64,000 bases of DNA from Nectonema munidae (GCA_030549495.1 JAUIRK010000504.1:186001-250000); one strand, 5' to 3'; shown: positions 32,866-45,195, counted from the first letter of the stretch. Numbers and translations are program-made. The notes: generated from the letters alone by a model not told the origin.

Positions 32866-32996
32866 AATGTAATAATGCTTTGATAAGTACAAATCTACGC
32901 AAAGAGGTGATCCAGAGTTATACAAATACACTAAAGCTCGTTCCCTGAATTTTCAGACAGGAGAAAAAAAAGTAAAAATATTAAAAAAAAGTTTAC

Positions 32997-33081
32997 CTTG
33001 CTCTGCATCCTAGTATTTTTAATCGCAGTGAGAGATTCCGGCGTTTCTAAGACTACAGTAGCTTTATCTTTTGGAACGTGT
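32997..33081 (-). CDS. Lasp: LASP-like nebulin-repeat protein, penultimate exon
   Basis: 28 codons plus one base, HVPKDKATVVLETPESLTAI then KNTRMQSK. This aligns with the LASP segment [21 protein letters not shown] that links the LIM domain to the first nebulin repeat. The minus-strand acceptor is TCTGTTTAG and the donor AAG|GTAAAC. The preceding LIM exon should lie at higher coordinates but I did not find it. The opposite-strand frame at 32998-33240 is a shadow. Confidence 0.7.
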
Positions 33082-33214
33082 CTAAACAGATTAAATATGC
33101 AAGTCACAGAAGATTTAAAAAAGATGTTAAACGAATCCGCTCAGAGCTCCAAATATTTTTTAGATTGCTTTTTGGAAATAAGAAAACAACACAACAACAT
33201 TGCAAAATGGGATA

Positions 33215-33300
33215 TTTTTAAAATTTTTAAAAAAAATTAAAAAAAATTTTTTCAAAAAAAAAAACCCATAAAAAAAAAAAAAGGAGAGAGAAAAAAAATG
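33215..33300. repeat. Homopolymer-rich low-complexity block
   Basis: Dense A and T runs with short C and G runs, similar in texture to 1-314 and 37015-37090. Possibly poor sequence quality rather than biology. Confidence 0.6.
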
Positions 33301-34229
33301 ATACATATCTATTTTATGCTAGTGGAGTTTCGTTAAACACAAAGCATACAAAGGTCACGATGAAAGACAACAACATTAAAGGAGAGTATTTCATTCAGGA
33401 TTGCTTCCAATTTCAGTATTTGTCTTCATTTTCGGAGAATTAGTAAACTTCATCATCTCCCTATACTTGCTATGAAACGTAATTCTCTAATTCAAAAAAC
33501 CGTGCCTGATCCTTAAATTCCATTAAGCCCAAAGAGTATGGAATGTGTTTGCATAAATAAGCTGTCACTACATGTAAAAGTTATATCACTGTTTATGGAT
33601 GAATGTTCACCAACTAAAATTGACATGGCTTCACTTCAACGTAAATCCATTAAAAATTATACTTAAAGGAGATGTAACCTTTCACAGGCAGACGTTTTTC
33701 AAGACTAATCCCTTGCATTTTTGTTTCAGTTCATATTTATAAGTTCGAGACTGGTCAAACCAATTTTTTACGAAATTCGATATGATGGAAGAATAAAAGG
33801 CAGAAATTGAAATAATAAAAAAAAAAAATACGATTTGCAGTAAGGCATCTTCATTGCACTTTTGAAAGTGTTTAAATTAAGGGGAGTAGAGCACTCCGTA
33901 CACCGGAAACAAACTTTGTGCCAGAGCTAAAATGGAAAAACATATGGGTGCATGGTGAAAATAAGGTTTAAAAAAGCAGTCGATGGAATGGAAACTAAAC
34001 ACACCCACTTTTGCCAAATAAAAAATAATTCTTCATACGATCAGTGCATGCTTATTAGTAATAAAGACTTTCAGATTTTAAAACACTACGATCATAAAAG
34101 TTCTTTTCGCTTTCACATGGGATACTGGCGTTTAAATAAATGTCAACGGTTGACCCCCTACTAAGCAATCCAAAAATGTATTTTTAAAATTCGTTACTAT
34201 TAAATCTAAATATTAATGTTTTGTTTTTG
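33301..34229. other. Gene-free stretch
   Basis: No supported gene. This is where an upstream LIM exon of the LASP-like gene might be expected, but no zinc-binding Cys/His pattern was seen on the minus strand. Confidence 0.4.
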
Positions 34230-34535
34230 CGGTTTTTATAACCTAGGGTATGTGGTATGGCTTGGTCACATAAATAGAAGACCACGTGAGTCCAATTAGA
34301 GAGGTTTATAAAGAGGAACTTTAGGTGAATGTAAAGATAGACCAGAAATTACTTGGAAAGGAGATGTTGAGAGGGATATGATAGTCATTTCAAAGAGGGC
34401 AGTGAGTTAAATAGGAAGAACTGGAGACAAATGTTGATTGATAAGCGAGTGCAATACCTTATAGTTGTGGACAACCAGCTAAACCCTAACAAGATGGGAA
34501 ATTGGCCGCAAAACGATTATTATTATTATTTATTA
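34230..34535 (+). mobile_element. LINE 3' end fragment
   Basis: Broken frames read WLGHINRRPRES, GECKDRPEITWKGDVERDM and an ATT microsatellite end (34517-34533). The basic GH-NRRP block matches the LINE fragments at 15500-16196. Several stops interrupt it, so it is a short dead 3' copy. Confidence 0.6.
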
Positions 34536-34549
34536 TGGTATCATAAACA

Positions 34550-34618
34550 CAAATACCTGGTTTCAAGACCTTGAGTTATCGAAGCCCAGAATCTACCCAA
34601 CCTTACTCACGCCCCCTG
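34550..34618 (-). mobile_element. SINE family A, 5' half, reverse
   Basis: Minus strand starts GGGGGCGTGAGTAAGGTTGG and runs to ACTCAAGGTCTTG. The 3' half is missing. Confidence 0.7.
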
Positions 34619-35235
34619 TTTAGTAAATGATTTTTATATTTTAATAATATTCTTAGTTTTGTTGAAAAATTAGAATTTTTTAAAAAAAATATTGGACTTT
34701 TTGAGAGTTAAGGCTTGGAGTTCGAATTATGAAGGATCACAACAGTGGAATTAAACAGAACTCCAAAAAACCAAAAATTTGTTCAGAACATGAAGGTTAC
34801 CCAAATATAACGATGGTAACTGAAGATATTAGTTAAGAAGATCCAGAGTCTCAAACATTAATCAATACATTAAGATAATATGGAAATTATTAACAATGAT
34901 GAAAAAAGGAGCAAAAATAAATAGAAATACACGCAATTCTAGTTAATCCGGTATTCAATGATGCGAATCCATCGTAATCCGTACAAATAAAATTTCTGCT
35001 TCTTATCAACGTTTTTTCCTTCTTTCTTTTCCCATCTTTGAATACAGGATTAAAAGGAGTTTTTTTTTTATAAAAAAAAAAGTAATCAAGTATGTGACGT
35101 GTTTGGTAAAATATTTGACTTATATAAGTGATATTTCAGTATATTAACCCTATAAAAATGTTTTTTATGTATTCCGTTCGGATATGAATTTCAAATGTTA
35201 GAGTGCACTCTCTCTCTCTCTTTATCTAATGAGTC

Positions 35236-35726
35236 CAGGGCGAACATAAGTCAAAAAGTCTATTTTTTTAAAAAAGAGCAAAAAGTCATTGTAAAGATAT
35301 TTTTAACTAGTTTTAAAGTCAAAAATGTGTTTTGTCTAAAAGTGTTTTAAAGAAAACCAAAAATTAAAATATTTTGATTGATTATTTCATCTTTAATATA
35401 ATTAGTAATTATTAGCATTCAAGCTCAAATTTACACTTTTAATAAACTAATTTTTAATATCCATTAATGATTTAATTTTCAAATTTGTTGTTGAATAAAA
35501 ATGAAGCAATAAAGTAAGGAAAATATAAAAATAAATTATTCGAATAAAAGATCCCTTAACTCAGGGGGCGTGAGTAGGATTGGTTAGATGCTGGATTCGA
35601 TAACTCAAGGTCTTGGGTTCGATTCCGCATCAAGCCTGCTTTCCTCATAGTTCGATACAAGCGGCGCAATTGTGCCTTCTCGATGAAAACACCCCGGGTT
35701 TTCCTTTAAAATATTTCGAAGATTCC
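35236..35726 (+). repeat. Dispersed repeat 'cagggcg', copy 3, interrupted by a SINE
   Basis: Alignable by eye with 875-1303: it starts CAGGGCGAACATAAGTC and shares ACCAAAAATTAAAATATTTT, AATAAAGTAAGGAAA and ATTCGAATAAAA. It resumes after the SINE with CCTTTAAAATATTTCGAAGAT. Confidence 0.7.
35563..35702 (+). mobile_element. SINE family A inserted in repeat copy 3
   Basis: Full family structure with box B GGTTCGATTCC and GTTCGATACAAGCGGCGC. Flanking CCCTTAA and CCTTTAA are a possible short target duplication. Copy 1 of the host repeat (near 1273) shows the uninterrupted site. Confidence 0.8.
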
Positions 35727-35734
35727 AGATCGAA

Positions 35735-37010
35735 TTAAAGTATAAAAAACACAAATTTGAAGAGCGAAGCAACTTTTGATGTATTTATATATAATACTGT
35801 TTTCTTTTATCTTTGACATCATAATTATCATTGAATAGTATTATAATTAAAAATCAAGACAAATTTTTTAAGTTTTTTTTAAAAAAAAACAAGTTTTAAT
35901 AAATAGACTTTAAAATTTTTAATTTAAAATATTGCTTGTTTTATTACCATATCCTGAGGCTTTTTATACCCTTAAAGGTGTAAATATGGAAATCTTTCAC
36001 CAAATACTCGCTCACCCCAGACTCACATGGTTTCATAACCATATAACCCGGTTGTAACGCCCTTCTTCGCTATGAGCTTGGTGAAAGAAGTAGAGAGTAT
36101 ATGACAGTATCGACGCGGACCTACATTTCTGTTTTAAATCAAATTTTCAATCACCGAGTCTTATTAAATCTGTTACTCACCCATAACTACAGCAGCACGC
36201 TCATCCTCTCAATAAGTGATTAGATAAATCATTATCATTGCTTAGAAAAAACTACCACATGTCTTGATTGATAAGAAGGCATTGATTGAAGTGTGGACAT
36301 TTGTTCATTTTAATGGGTTAAATGACTCCAACATGCGTTAGATAAGTTCTTGCGTTGAAAAAAAACCAGCTGATATCATTTTTGATGTGTAGTACCACCA
36401 AACCACGGTGAATGAAGAAGAAAGCAAATTTCGTAGAAATTAAGACAATCTGGATAAGATCATGTAAATGCGAAAGGGGGTGCTGATGCTATTTCATAAG
36501 TGTGCCGCAAAAATCATCACTGTTTTTGTTTTCCGCAGCATTCTCTTTGTTGAGATCGAGATTTTGGAGTCGCTCTGTTAGTGTCCATTTTTTCATCTTT
36601 TGCGTTGTCTTCTTCAAAGTATTCTTAGAATACTTTATAGTCTTGGAAGAAATTTATTCCTCTTTCTCCATCATCGTATACAACTTTGAGTTTCTCCATC
36701 TTTTCAAAAGTTCAGGGTTCTTTGTCAAGAAATCAGTACTAATTGAAACTTTTTACAGATGTTTTTTTTACAAAATTTCTCCAATGATATAAAAAAATTC
36801 ACATTTAAAAAAGATGACATTTTGTTTTGAGGAAGAGATTATTTTTTTTAGTTTTAATTTTATTATAAATCTGCCAAACAGTTTTGGCAAATAAAGATAA
36901 GGTAATAGTTTCAGGAGCAATACATCACAGGTGATAACAAAAATTGTGAGTTGCAACTGTCTCATTTCTGAAACAATTTTTGAACTTGAGTTAAATAAAA
37001 CCAAAGGGAA
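35735..37010. other. Gene-free stretch
   Basis: No supported gene. The 96-codon plus frame at 36502-36792 is hydrophobic low-complexity and not recognised. Confidence 0.4.
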
Positions 37011-37014
37011 GTTA

Positions 37015-37090
37015 AGGAAAAAAAAAAAATGGATTCCCCTTTAAAATTTTTAAAAAAATTCTTTTTAAAAAAAAATTTACAAAACCCCTT
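37015..37090. repeat. Homopolymer-rich low-complexity block
   Basis: A and T runs with CCCC/TTTT pieces, like 1-314 and 33215-33300. Confidence 0.6.
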
Positions 37091-38260
37091 ACACCTTTTC
37101 AAACACAAACATATGATATCTGCAAGGAGAGTTCAATCCTTGTAGTTATTGTATCAAAGCAGAATATGCTTTTAACGTTGTGGAAAATATTCCAATTTTT
37201 GATTGCTTGATAAACATCTAAAACTTAGATTTCTCCACAACTTGATTGGATTTCAGAAATTTTCTACAATTCTAATTTTTTCAATTTTTGGTGATTTTGA
37301 AAAAAGTTTTCCATCCTAATGCAAAGAAAGTTTCTGAAATTCATTCAAATAAAAATAATGCCAATTTGGTGATTTCTTTCTTCTACTTTTTTCTCAAATT
37401 CTGAAAAGAAGTGCGATTTATTATAAGAATAACGGTCTTGTTCGGGTTAAAAATGTTACGTTGTTTTCTGAAAGGTAGTAGGTAGGTTTTGAATTTTTGC
37501 TCTAATTCTTTACAATTTTATTACAAAAATTAATTACAAAATTTTAGTATATCAAATATTATTATAATATCAAATTTTTAAGGTTTGTAAGAAAAATTAT
37601 TCATGATATTTGTTTCGAAAAATCGTATTTAAAAAAAGACGCGTGTACTTCACTAAACTTTTTGTCCAAAATGAGTAGTGCTAAATTTCCAAATTATGTG
37701 AGAGTTAATCAAATCTATTCAATTTAAACCTAATAATGGTAAATATCCCATTAAATTCGGTTTTCCTGCTAACCACAAAAAGGAGAGGAAAAAAATTAAA
37801 AGTTGTACTTTGTCCAGACAACGGAGCTCTTCCATTGGGTACACTGTTTTTTCGCATCGAGTACAAACGTTGGACATTTAGAAAATTTTCACCTAAAAAT
37901 AAAGAAATTATTTTATCAGCAAAAACGCGATCATGAAAAATGAATCAAAAAGTCGTAGGAGGCGATCCTTGAAAATACTTGGTAACAGGTTCAAAGCAAA
38001 TATAATACACAAAAAGAGATCATTGCAATTTTTTAATCTCATCAATTCTCAGTAAATTATGCTCATCAAATATAACTCTGATATGATGTCTCTTATAACC
38101 CCAATTGTGGTAGAAAGAGGTTTTTATAAAGCACACGTTTAATATTATTGATAAACTCATTTTTAAATCTGTTTAAAACTCCCAATCACGCCATTTAACT
38201 GATTCGATGTTGTGTTTCCATGTAAAATTCTGATAAACTACATTTAGTTCTATTTAAATT
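37091..38260. other. Gene-free stretch
   Basis: AT-rich, nothing recognised. Confidence 0.45.
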
Positions 38261-38400
38261 CATCTTTAATGGATTCAAATCACATCAATGGCAAACACGA
38301 CTTAAAACTTGACTAATTTTATCTGATTTGTGGAGAAATGGAAGAGGTGCTATTGTTGTAATATCATCTGCAAATATTAAGATTTGGCTTGCTCCTAAAA

Positions 38401-38875
38401 CAGTGGTTCCCAACCTTCTTCATACCGTTCCCCCTTTTTTCAGTCACTTTTTTTACCTGTGGACCCCTACAACTGAATAGTTTGAGCCAACAAAATTAAT
38501 CAAAGATTTTTATGCAAAAAATGATTCTAGTCATCTTATTAAATCGTATCCTTATTCATATGAAACCAGAGAAATCGTAAAGCCTGACATAAAATGTGAA
38601 TAAAATTTTTTTCCAATTAAAATATAAATTTTTCAAAAATATTGTAACTAATAAAAAGCATATATAAACATTCAAAATATGAAACTTTAAAAAAGGGAAG
38701 AAAATATTTTTTTAAAAAAGCTCTAAATATATATATTTATATTGATTTTGAAAATAGAAGTATATTAAAGGAGATTCAGCACAGTGGCGTAGCCAAAAAA
38801 TGGAATTTGGAGGGGGGGGGGGGGGGGGGGCATGCAAGGAATTAAGGGGGGCAAGCATATTGGAAATAAAATTAT

Positions 38876-38917
<42 letters not shown>

Positions 38918-39061
38918 AAAAGGTATTTGGGGGGGGGGGGGGGGCACTGCCCCCTTGCCCCCCGCCGCCCCCCTCTGGCTACGCCACTGATAAGTAGTTT
39001 GAAGTAGAATTTCCATGGACCCCTTGAAATTCTTCCATGGACGCCTGGTTAGGAACCACAG
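38401..39061. mobile_element. hAT MITE (CAGTGGTTCC ends) inside the LINE
   Basis: Ends CAGTGGTTCCCAACCTTC and (inverted) CTGTGGTTCCTAACCAGG. Flanks TCCTAAAA (38393-38400) and TCCTATAA (39062-39069) are an 8-bp target duplication with one change. It interrupts the LINE between its GVPQG and FADD blocks and contains a second MITE at 38782. Confidence 0.8.
38782..38989. mobile_element. G-run MITE (CAGTGGCGTAGCCA ends)
   Basis: Ends CAGTGGCGTAGCCA and TGGCTACGCCACTG are a perfect 14-bp inverted repeat. The interior is dominated by G runs: one of about 18, one of about 36 and one of about 17 bases, giving strong G-quadruplex potential. The immediate flanks do not form a clear duplication. Runs this long are often mis-sized in assemblies. 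Confidence 0.75.
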
Positions 39062-39310
39062 TCCTATAAAAATCATTGATGAAGAGAGAAACCAAAATTT
39101 GCCAAAGTATGGGCCCTTGGGGTACTCCTTTATTTTGATTCTACTTTCAGTAGATGTAAAACCCATTGATTTCAATTTTTGAGAGCTAGTCAAAGGAATA
39201 GAGTGTTAGAAAGATTGCGAAAAGCTTTTGAAAAATCTTTAAATAAAACAAACTTTGTCTCACTTTTCCATATGTGGTTTAGCAATTTCATCCCTACCTA
39301 TGCTATACGT

Positions 39311-39504
39311 AAATAATTTGTTAAGTATTGAAGCGTAAACAGAAGTTGATATTTGCATAAAATTTCATTTTTATGTAAAACGCAATTTGCCCGTACAAAT
39401 TATTTTCAAGTATTTTTAAAATATTACTAATAATCCTAATTAGCGATGATGATAATTAATGGCAGCTACCTTTTTTGAAAACAAACTACTTTTGAACTCA
39501 AAGT
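39311..39504. other. Gene-free stretch
   Basis: Nothing recognised. Confidence 0.4.
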
Positions 39505-39657
39505 AGGGCGTGAGTAGGGTTGGTTAGATGCTGGATTCGATAACTCAAGGTCTTGGGTTCGATTCCGCATTAAGCCTGCTTTCCTCGTAGTTCGATACAA
39601 GCGGCGCATTGTGCCTTCTCGATGAAAACACCCCGGGGTACCTCTACCTCTACCTCA
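39505..39657 (+). mobile_element. SINE family A
   Basis: AGGGCGTGAGTAGGGTTGG start, box B GGTTCGATTCC, GTTCGATACAAGCGGCGC and a GGGGTACC end followed by three CTCTAC units, a short tail microsatellite. Confidence 0.85.
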
Positions 39658-42118
39658 TTCTCAGCAGTCAAAGGATTAAAAAGAGTTAAGTAAGTTTCAG
39701 AAAAGCATTGATTATTATATTGGTAATGTTTTACTTTACGGTTCTATCAATCAAAAATTTTAATATTTTTTAATTTGTTAATTTTTTTTGAAATTTAATG
39801 AGTTAGATCTGGAATATTTAGTAAAATATATCAACGAAATAAACTACATTGGAAAATGTATAGTTAGATTGACATCACAACAATAAATAATTGCTTGAAA
39901 AATTTTTTGATTGACGCAGCAGTAAAGTAAAACATTTCCAACAAATTATGGTTTTTAAAATTCATCTAGAAAAGATGCTTTATTTTTTAATTCATTTTAA
40001 AAAAAGCACTCTTACAGTTTTAGAGGCTTTGATGCTAAGATTCAAAGATAAGAACATAAGAACGAGAAATGGAGTAAGATTGGCAAATCTTTATAAAAAA
40101 AGAATATTTGCACACTCTGAGTAAACCTAGATCAAAGAGAAAGCTCAGAAAATGGATTTTGTCGTGAATATGTACGGAAGTTATAAAAATTGTACGCAGG
40201 GTATTTTTGACAAAATGCTCAATGAGTTAAAACTTGATTCCATCTTAACAACTCCTTCTATAGTGGATCAGAATTATCAAAAGGATTTCAGTTGAAAATA
40301 ATCAATTATTCTGTGAAAAGTATTTTACATTCATTGATTTTGAGCAATATCTTGTTTCTAAATATCCTAAAAAACTTCATTGGCTTAAAATTTCTATGCA
40401 TATTTGGTACGAATTTTTCAGTCATGAACACAAGACTAACAACTGATCATATGAATGATACGTTGAGAGCATGTCAAGTTTCTGGAAAATAGGAAAAGGA
40501 AAATTAACAAATAAAATTTCCCCCAACATCTAAAAAGTGAAAATCGATTAATATTTGATATATTTGCTTCTAGTGGTTAAAGTTTCACCAACCTAAGCAT
40601 CGTTTTCTGCATTTTTTATACTTTCTCTCTCTATACTTACATCATCTATAAGAAATCAGCAACATTAAAGAAACTTTCATAGTTTAATCAATTTGAAAAT
40701 CAATTGATATCCCCAGGAAAGATCATTAATAGAAGTAAAGATCAAAGATATGATTACTTAAGATAAAATAAAATAAAGAATTGAATTAGATTATCATTAG
40801 AATTAAATTAAAGGAAAGAATATTAAAAAAAGGTACTTATTGGTTATCTCTTTTTGTTTTGATTTTGTTTCGATCAAAAAATATATATTTCTAAGAATTT
40901 GTTTTAATCACAGTTATGAAAATGCAATTTCCTCAAATAAGGTATCAGCATTTTTCATAACTTCTACTTTACCTTTTGCTCCAATAAAGGTATAAATATC
41001 AATTTAAAAATATTTTCAGACTTGAATTGTAATAAATTTTTATTAGTAATTTATTTATTTTAATCTTTGAAGCAAGATTAAAAAAAATAGTTGATTTCCG
41101 AGAGCAACCGGAAGCTAAAAATTTTCACATAAATTTCCTAGAAGAGAAAAAAAAATCCACACCTGACAAAAATTTTATGGAAGCTTCAAGGAGAAATATT
41201 TTTAACAACTATTCATGAAACAATAATGTTTCAAACTATAAATTCCCTTGAAAATATAGAAAAAGTATTCAAAAATTCATCCAATAGGAAGATCATCTTT
41301 ATGCTCGCTAAATCTTTGTCCTTGGGGCGCATAAAAGTACATTTTTGAGGGTAGATGAAAATAAACTTGGATTCATTGAAATCAATGTTTCTTCGTTGCT
41401 ATAAAAGGTATAGAAGATAATTGGATTTGAGCGATTTCAATCAAACTATAAGAAGAAAGATTTTGTGCTTAATTTGAACTCAAGCACTGGGAGCAGCAAA
41501 GAATGCAACTTTCATCAAGATATTAAAGAAATAATTTAAAAATCATTGAAATTTACGTTTTGGCATAGAGTGGACAAAATATATTAGATACAAAAATGTT
41601 TTTGTCCGAAATGTTGCTTTTAAAAAAGCATGAACCTCTCCTGCATGAGTAGTCTTCATCACAAAAAAAATATTTGGCTCTGATACACACCTCCACACTT
41701 CCAGCTGAAAAGTTTTATTTTAAAAATTAATTATTAAATTAAACATAATTTTTAATTAAAATGTAAACTTGATAGTTAGTTTAGTTTGTAGTTATTTAGT
41801 AGAAAATTGCAAAGTTGGCCTGATAGTTAATAAATCATTTCAGGTAGTAATATTTTAATTTTAAAACAATTTTTTTACAAAGTATGGTTCAAGGACAATT
41901 TGGCATTAGGAGATGCTTAAAGGCCATTTGGGGACAAGACAATTCAGCCGTTGAACAACTTGGTCTTGAGACAATATTAAATCAATATGTTTAGAAGCAC
42001 AATTATATTGAAGCTGAATTGTTTTGAGGACAATCCATTAGAATCCTTACTTTTAATCATGTTTCTTGATCTTAAGAGTTTGTAATTAGTTATTAAAATG
42101 CGTCATTTACTTAGTCAG
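39658..42118. other. Gene-free stretch
   Basis: AT-rich, with no supported gene. A GGACAATTTGGC / GGACAAGACAATT degenerate motif cluster lies at about 41885-41985. Confidence 0.45.
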
Positions 42119-42253
42119 GGGCGTGAGTAAGGTTGATTAAATAGATTGGCTTCGATACCACAAGGTCTTCTCATCAAGTCTTCTTTGCTGATAGTTCGAC
42201 ACAAGGGGCGTACTTGCGCTTTGTCGACTAAAACACTCCATGGTAGATTTACT
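42119..42253 (+). mobile_element. SINE family A, diverged
   Basis: GGGGCGTGAGTAAGGTTG start and GATAGTTCGACACAAGGGGCG are present. The central box B is deleted or degraded. An old copy. Confidence 0.65.
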
Positions 42254-43198
42254 TCCGTTACTATCATCCATTGATTAGTTACAAATTTACTTATTCACCA
42301 AAACGAGGTTTAAAAATATTGTTTTACAGAAACAACACAAGAAAATTATTTTTATTATAGATGTCCATTAAGTTAACTAACTCATCTCCATGAAATGTCA
42401 TAGCACGATTATGGAGGTGAGCTTTAATATTCAACGATAAGAATCGAATTCAAATGTATTTGGTGAATTTAACTAAAAATGAGCAAACTTCATACTCTAC
42501 CATGATAAAATGTAGATCAAAAAATAGCACTTAAAATCAATAATTCGTGAGTACATAAAAAGACATGCCATGCCCCCGACTGACCACCCCCATTGACACA
42601 GGACTACTATTTCTCTTACTAAGAAGGAAAAATGATTTTTTCAGCCAAAAAGAAAATAAAATTCAAAGGAATATCATAAGGTATGCAAAATTGGATCATC
42701 ATTATTCTAATTATCAATTGCACAATTATGATCAATAAAAGGAAAGCATAATTACATAAATTAACCTCTATGAACACAAAAAACACTTAAATGATAAATA
42801 GAGAAATATCACATATATAGAGATTTTTCTTACATCCTCTTAACATCTTCATCCGCGGATCATTTAAGTTGCAACATCTGCATCCGCAATTTTCAAACAT
42901 TTTTCTTTCTTTTTTTATATACCGCAGTTTTTTTCCTTTTATCCAAAATTTTATCTAAATATTTTTCTAAATTTTTAAGAAGTATAAAACTTGCGTATAC
43001 TTAGAATAGCAAATCCACATCCACGGATACAAAAAATTTTACATCCCTAATCATAAAAACTTTTGAAATGGTTGCGCAGAACATTTTAACATTATTGACA
43101 ACACGCCAGAGTGAAGCAACACAAAGTATACTTCACTTGTAGGGTAGAGCACACTCGTGCAAAGATTTAAACAATTCTTAGGTCATTGAACTTACTTT
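42254..43198. other. Gene-free stretch
   Basis: Nothing recognised. Confidence 0.45.
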
Positions 43199-43539
43199 AC
43201 TTTAACCGGTTTAGTTCCAATGTTTCGAAAGGAAAGGCAAAAAAACTTTTGTTTTGAATAGAATTAAATAGAGATTACTGAACTCGAATACTTTCCCTTT
43301 GCGAACATTAGAAGTAAATGAGAAGTATTTAAATCTACGCATGAGTGGTCCGGTTACTTTTATTTCGATCTTACGCCACCAGATATTTCAAATTTTTATT
43401 GTGCTGTAATTTCCTAATTTTTAGACAGACAAAAAGTATGGAAAAAAATGTTTCAACTGAGTAGTGGTGTTTATTGATCATTTGTGCAAAAAGTATACTT
43501 CAAGGCGAATGAATAGAATAAAAACAGTCTCCGGCCAAA

Positions 43540-44470
43540 TGTATCCTAAATGCCATCCTTGCGAGAACACACCTGGCAGCGAATTAGAAAAATGTTCATC
43601 CCAAATTTGGGTCTCAAAAAACGAAAAAGGTCTAGTTTAATTCGCCTAAAAGCGTCAGAAAGAGTGCAAAACGAAAGAAAATGAAACGTACTTGGCGAAG
43701 AAGCGCAGAGATAGGAGGGAGAGACCAAGACTGAAATGTCGGAGAGATGAGATGATATTATTTCGACGAAGAGGCTGATGGTGATGATGAAGTGGTTGAT
43801 TAGAAGTTGAGTGACGATGACGTAAAATGTGATGTAACGATTGCCAAGAACAATGCGAAACAACGCATCTAGGAATAGACAAGTCCTTGCTTATTGGCTA
43901 AATTTGTATATATTCATCATAAATTTTAAAGAAAAAGCTTTGATTGGTCGTGGAGGTGTATGAGGCTGACGGTCGCCACACTGCATTTCTCACATACAAA
44001 AGTGATGTGAAGGATCTCGTATACCACACACATATGCAGATATCCACTCTGTATAGTCTATATCAATTTCAAAGGTTGTTCCTGCGACAAAATTTCATCT
44101 AGTAATTTAACATAAAATGCAAGCAAGACATTTATTTTAAATCAATATACGAAAGTGTTGAAAGTGTATTTTTCTTATTCAAGGACATACAGTGAACATA
44201 TGTGCTTTTTTCGTATTCTCGTGGTGTGGATCATCCGATTAGGCGATGATGAAGATTGGAATAATAAGGTATATAAATAATACACGCCAACACACACACG
44301 CGCGCGCGCATTATGCATATCTCAAAGGCATAAATCGATGATCCAACAGACTACTACTTCCATATCCAATCAGCGCGATGTTAATTTTTAGAAACATATA
44401 TACACATTTTGACGAATGGTGTTTTTGTGGTGGCCGATGGAATTCAAAGAGGATGAGGAGGCACAAATGG
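43540..44470. other. Less AT-rich block, unassigned
   Basis: Higher GC and CpG content than its surroundings, with overlapping minus-strand frames of 105 and 75 codons (43546-43882) that show no recognisable domain. An alternating CA/CG run lies at about 44290-44311. It could be a promoter region of an unseen gene, perhaps the 5' part of the minus-strand LASP-like gene, but nothing in the sequence proves it. Confidence 0.25.
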
Positions 44471-45191
44471 TCGTGCTATTAAAAAAACTACGCAAACTAT
44501 TTAAATGAAAGAATCAAGAAAAAAATATTCACATCTATTTTTTGGTTCCAAATCCTGTTTATAAATATTTGAAATTTAAATGAAACCAAAACATTTTTTC
44601 ATCGGATGTAGGTTGTGTGATTACTGTTTATTTCTTTGATTTTTGGAGTTTTTCTGAATTTCTTTGTACAAATTCTATTGATGCCTAAACTTAATTTTTA
44701 TAGGCAACTAATTAACTTTGTTCGGTTATTATAAATAAATTTGCTTTAATAAACTCCACTGCATCCAAAGGAAAAAAATGTTTAAAATCTTTATTTTCAC
44801 TTTCAAATATTTTTATATATTATTTGCAAGTTGGAAAAAAGTATATCAATAAATAATTTTTTTTCTTAATTTTTCCGACGCTCTACTAACCAGACAAAAA
44901 CGAAACATTTTAACAAATGCCAGCAGAAAACTTTAATTTCACAAACGAAAATTAGTTGAAGCTAAATTCGAAACAAACTTGTAAAGTTCATTTTTCGCTC
45001 ACTACTGAGCATATTTCATTTTAGCAAAAGTAGAGACATTTAAAAAAATGCCGACAAAAATAACCATTTTCAAAACGAAGTTTAGTTGAATGTCCAAAAG
45101 TTGAAAACAGGAGTAGATAAAAATCACTCTTTGCTTACTCAATCTTTCGCTATAAACTTGACTCAAACTAAAATTTAATGTCAGATCTCAG
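44471..45191. other. Gene-free stretch
   Basis: AT-rich, nothing recognised. Confidence 0.5.
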
Positions 45192-45195
45192 TTAA

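Larger units (their letters stand above)
38265..39310 (-). mobile_element. Jockey/CR1-like LINE reverse transcriptase fragment
   Basis: On the minus strand, either side of an inserted hAT MITE, the pieces read LFKDFSKAFRN, KGVPQGPILWQILVSLFIND and LIFADDITTIAPLPFLHKSD. These are the DFSKAFD, GVPQGSVLGP and FADD blocks of a LINE reverse transcriptase, a different clade from the RTE copy at 4.7-8.1 kb. Several stops and shifts are present. Ends are not defined. Confidence 0.8.

Noticed and set aside
32998-33240. 80-codon plus-strand frame
   Set aside because: Antisense to the LASP-like exon and runs into a low-complexity block.
38765-39193. 142-codon minus-strand frame with poly-Pro and its Gly-rich mirror
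   Set aside because: Made by the G runs of a MITE plus out-of-frame LINE sequence; not a protein.
43546-43882. Minus-strand frames of 105 and 75 codons
   Set aside because: Overlapping frames with no domain, in a GC-shifted block; no splice or conservation evidence.
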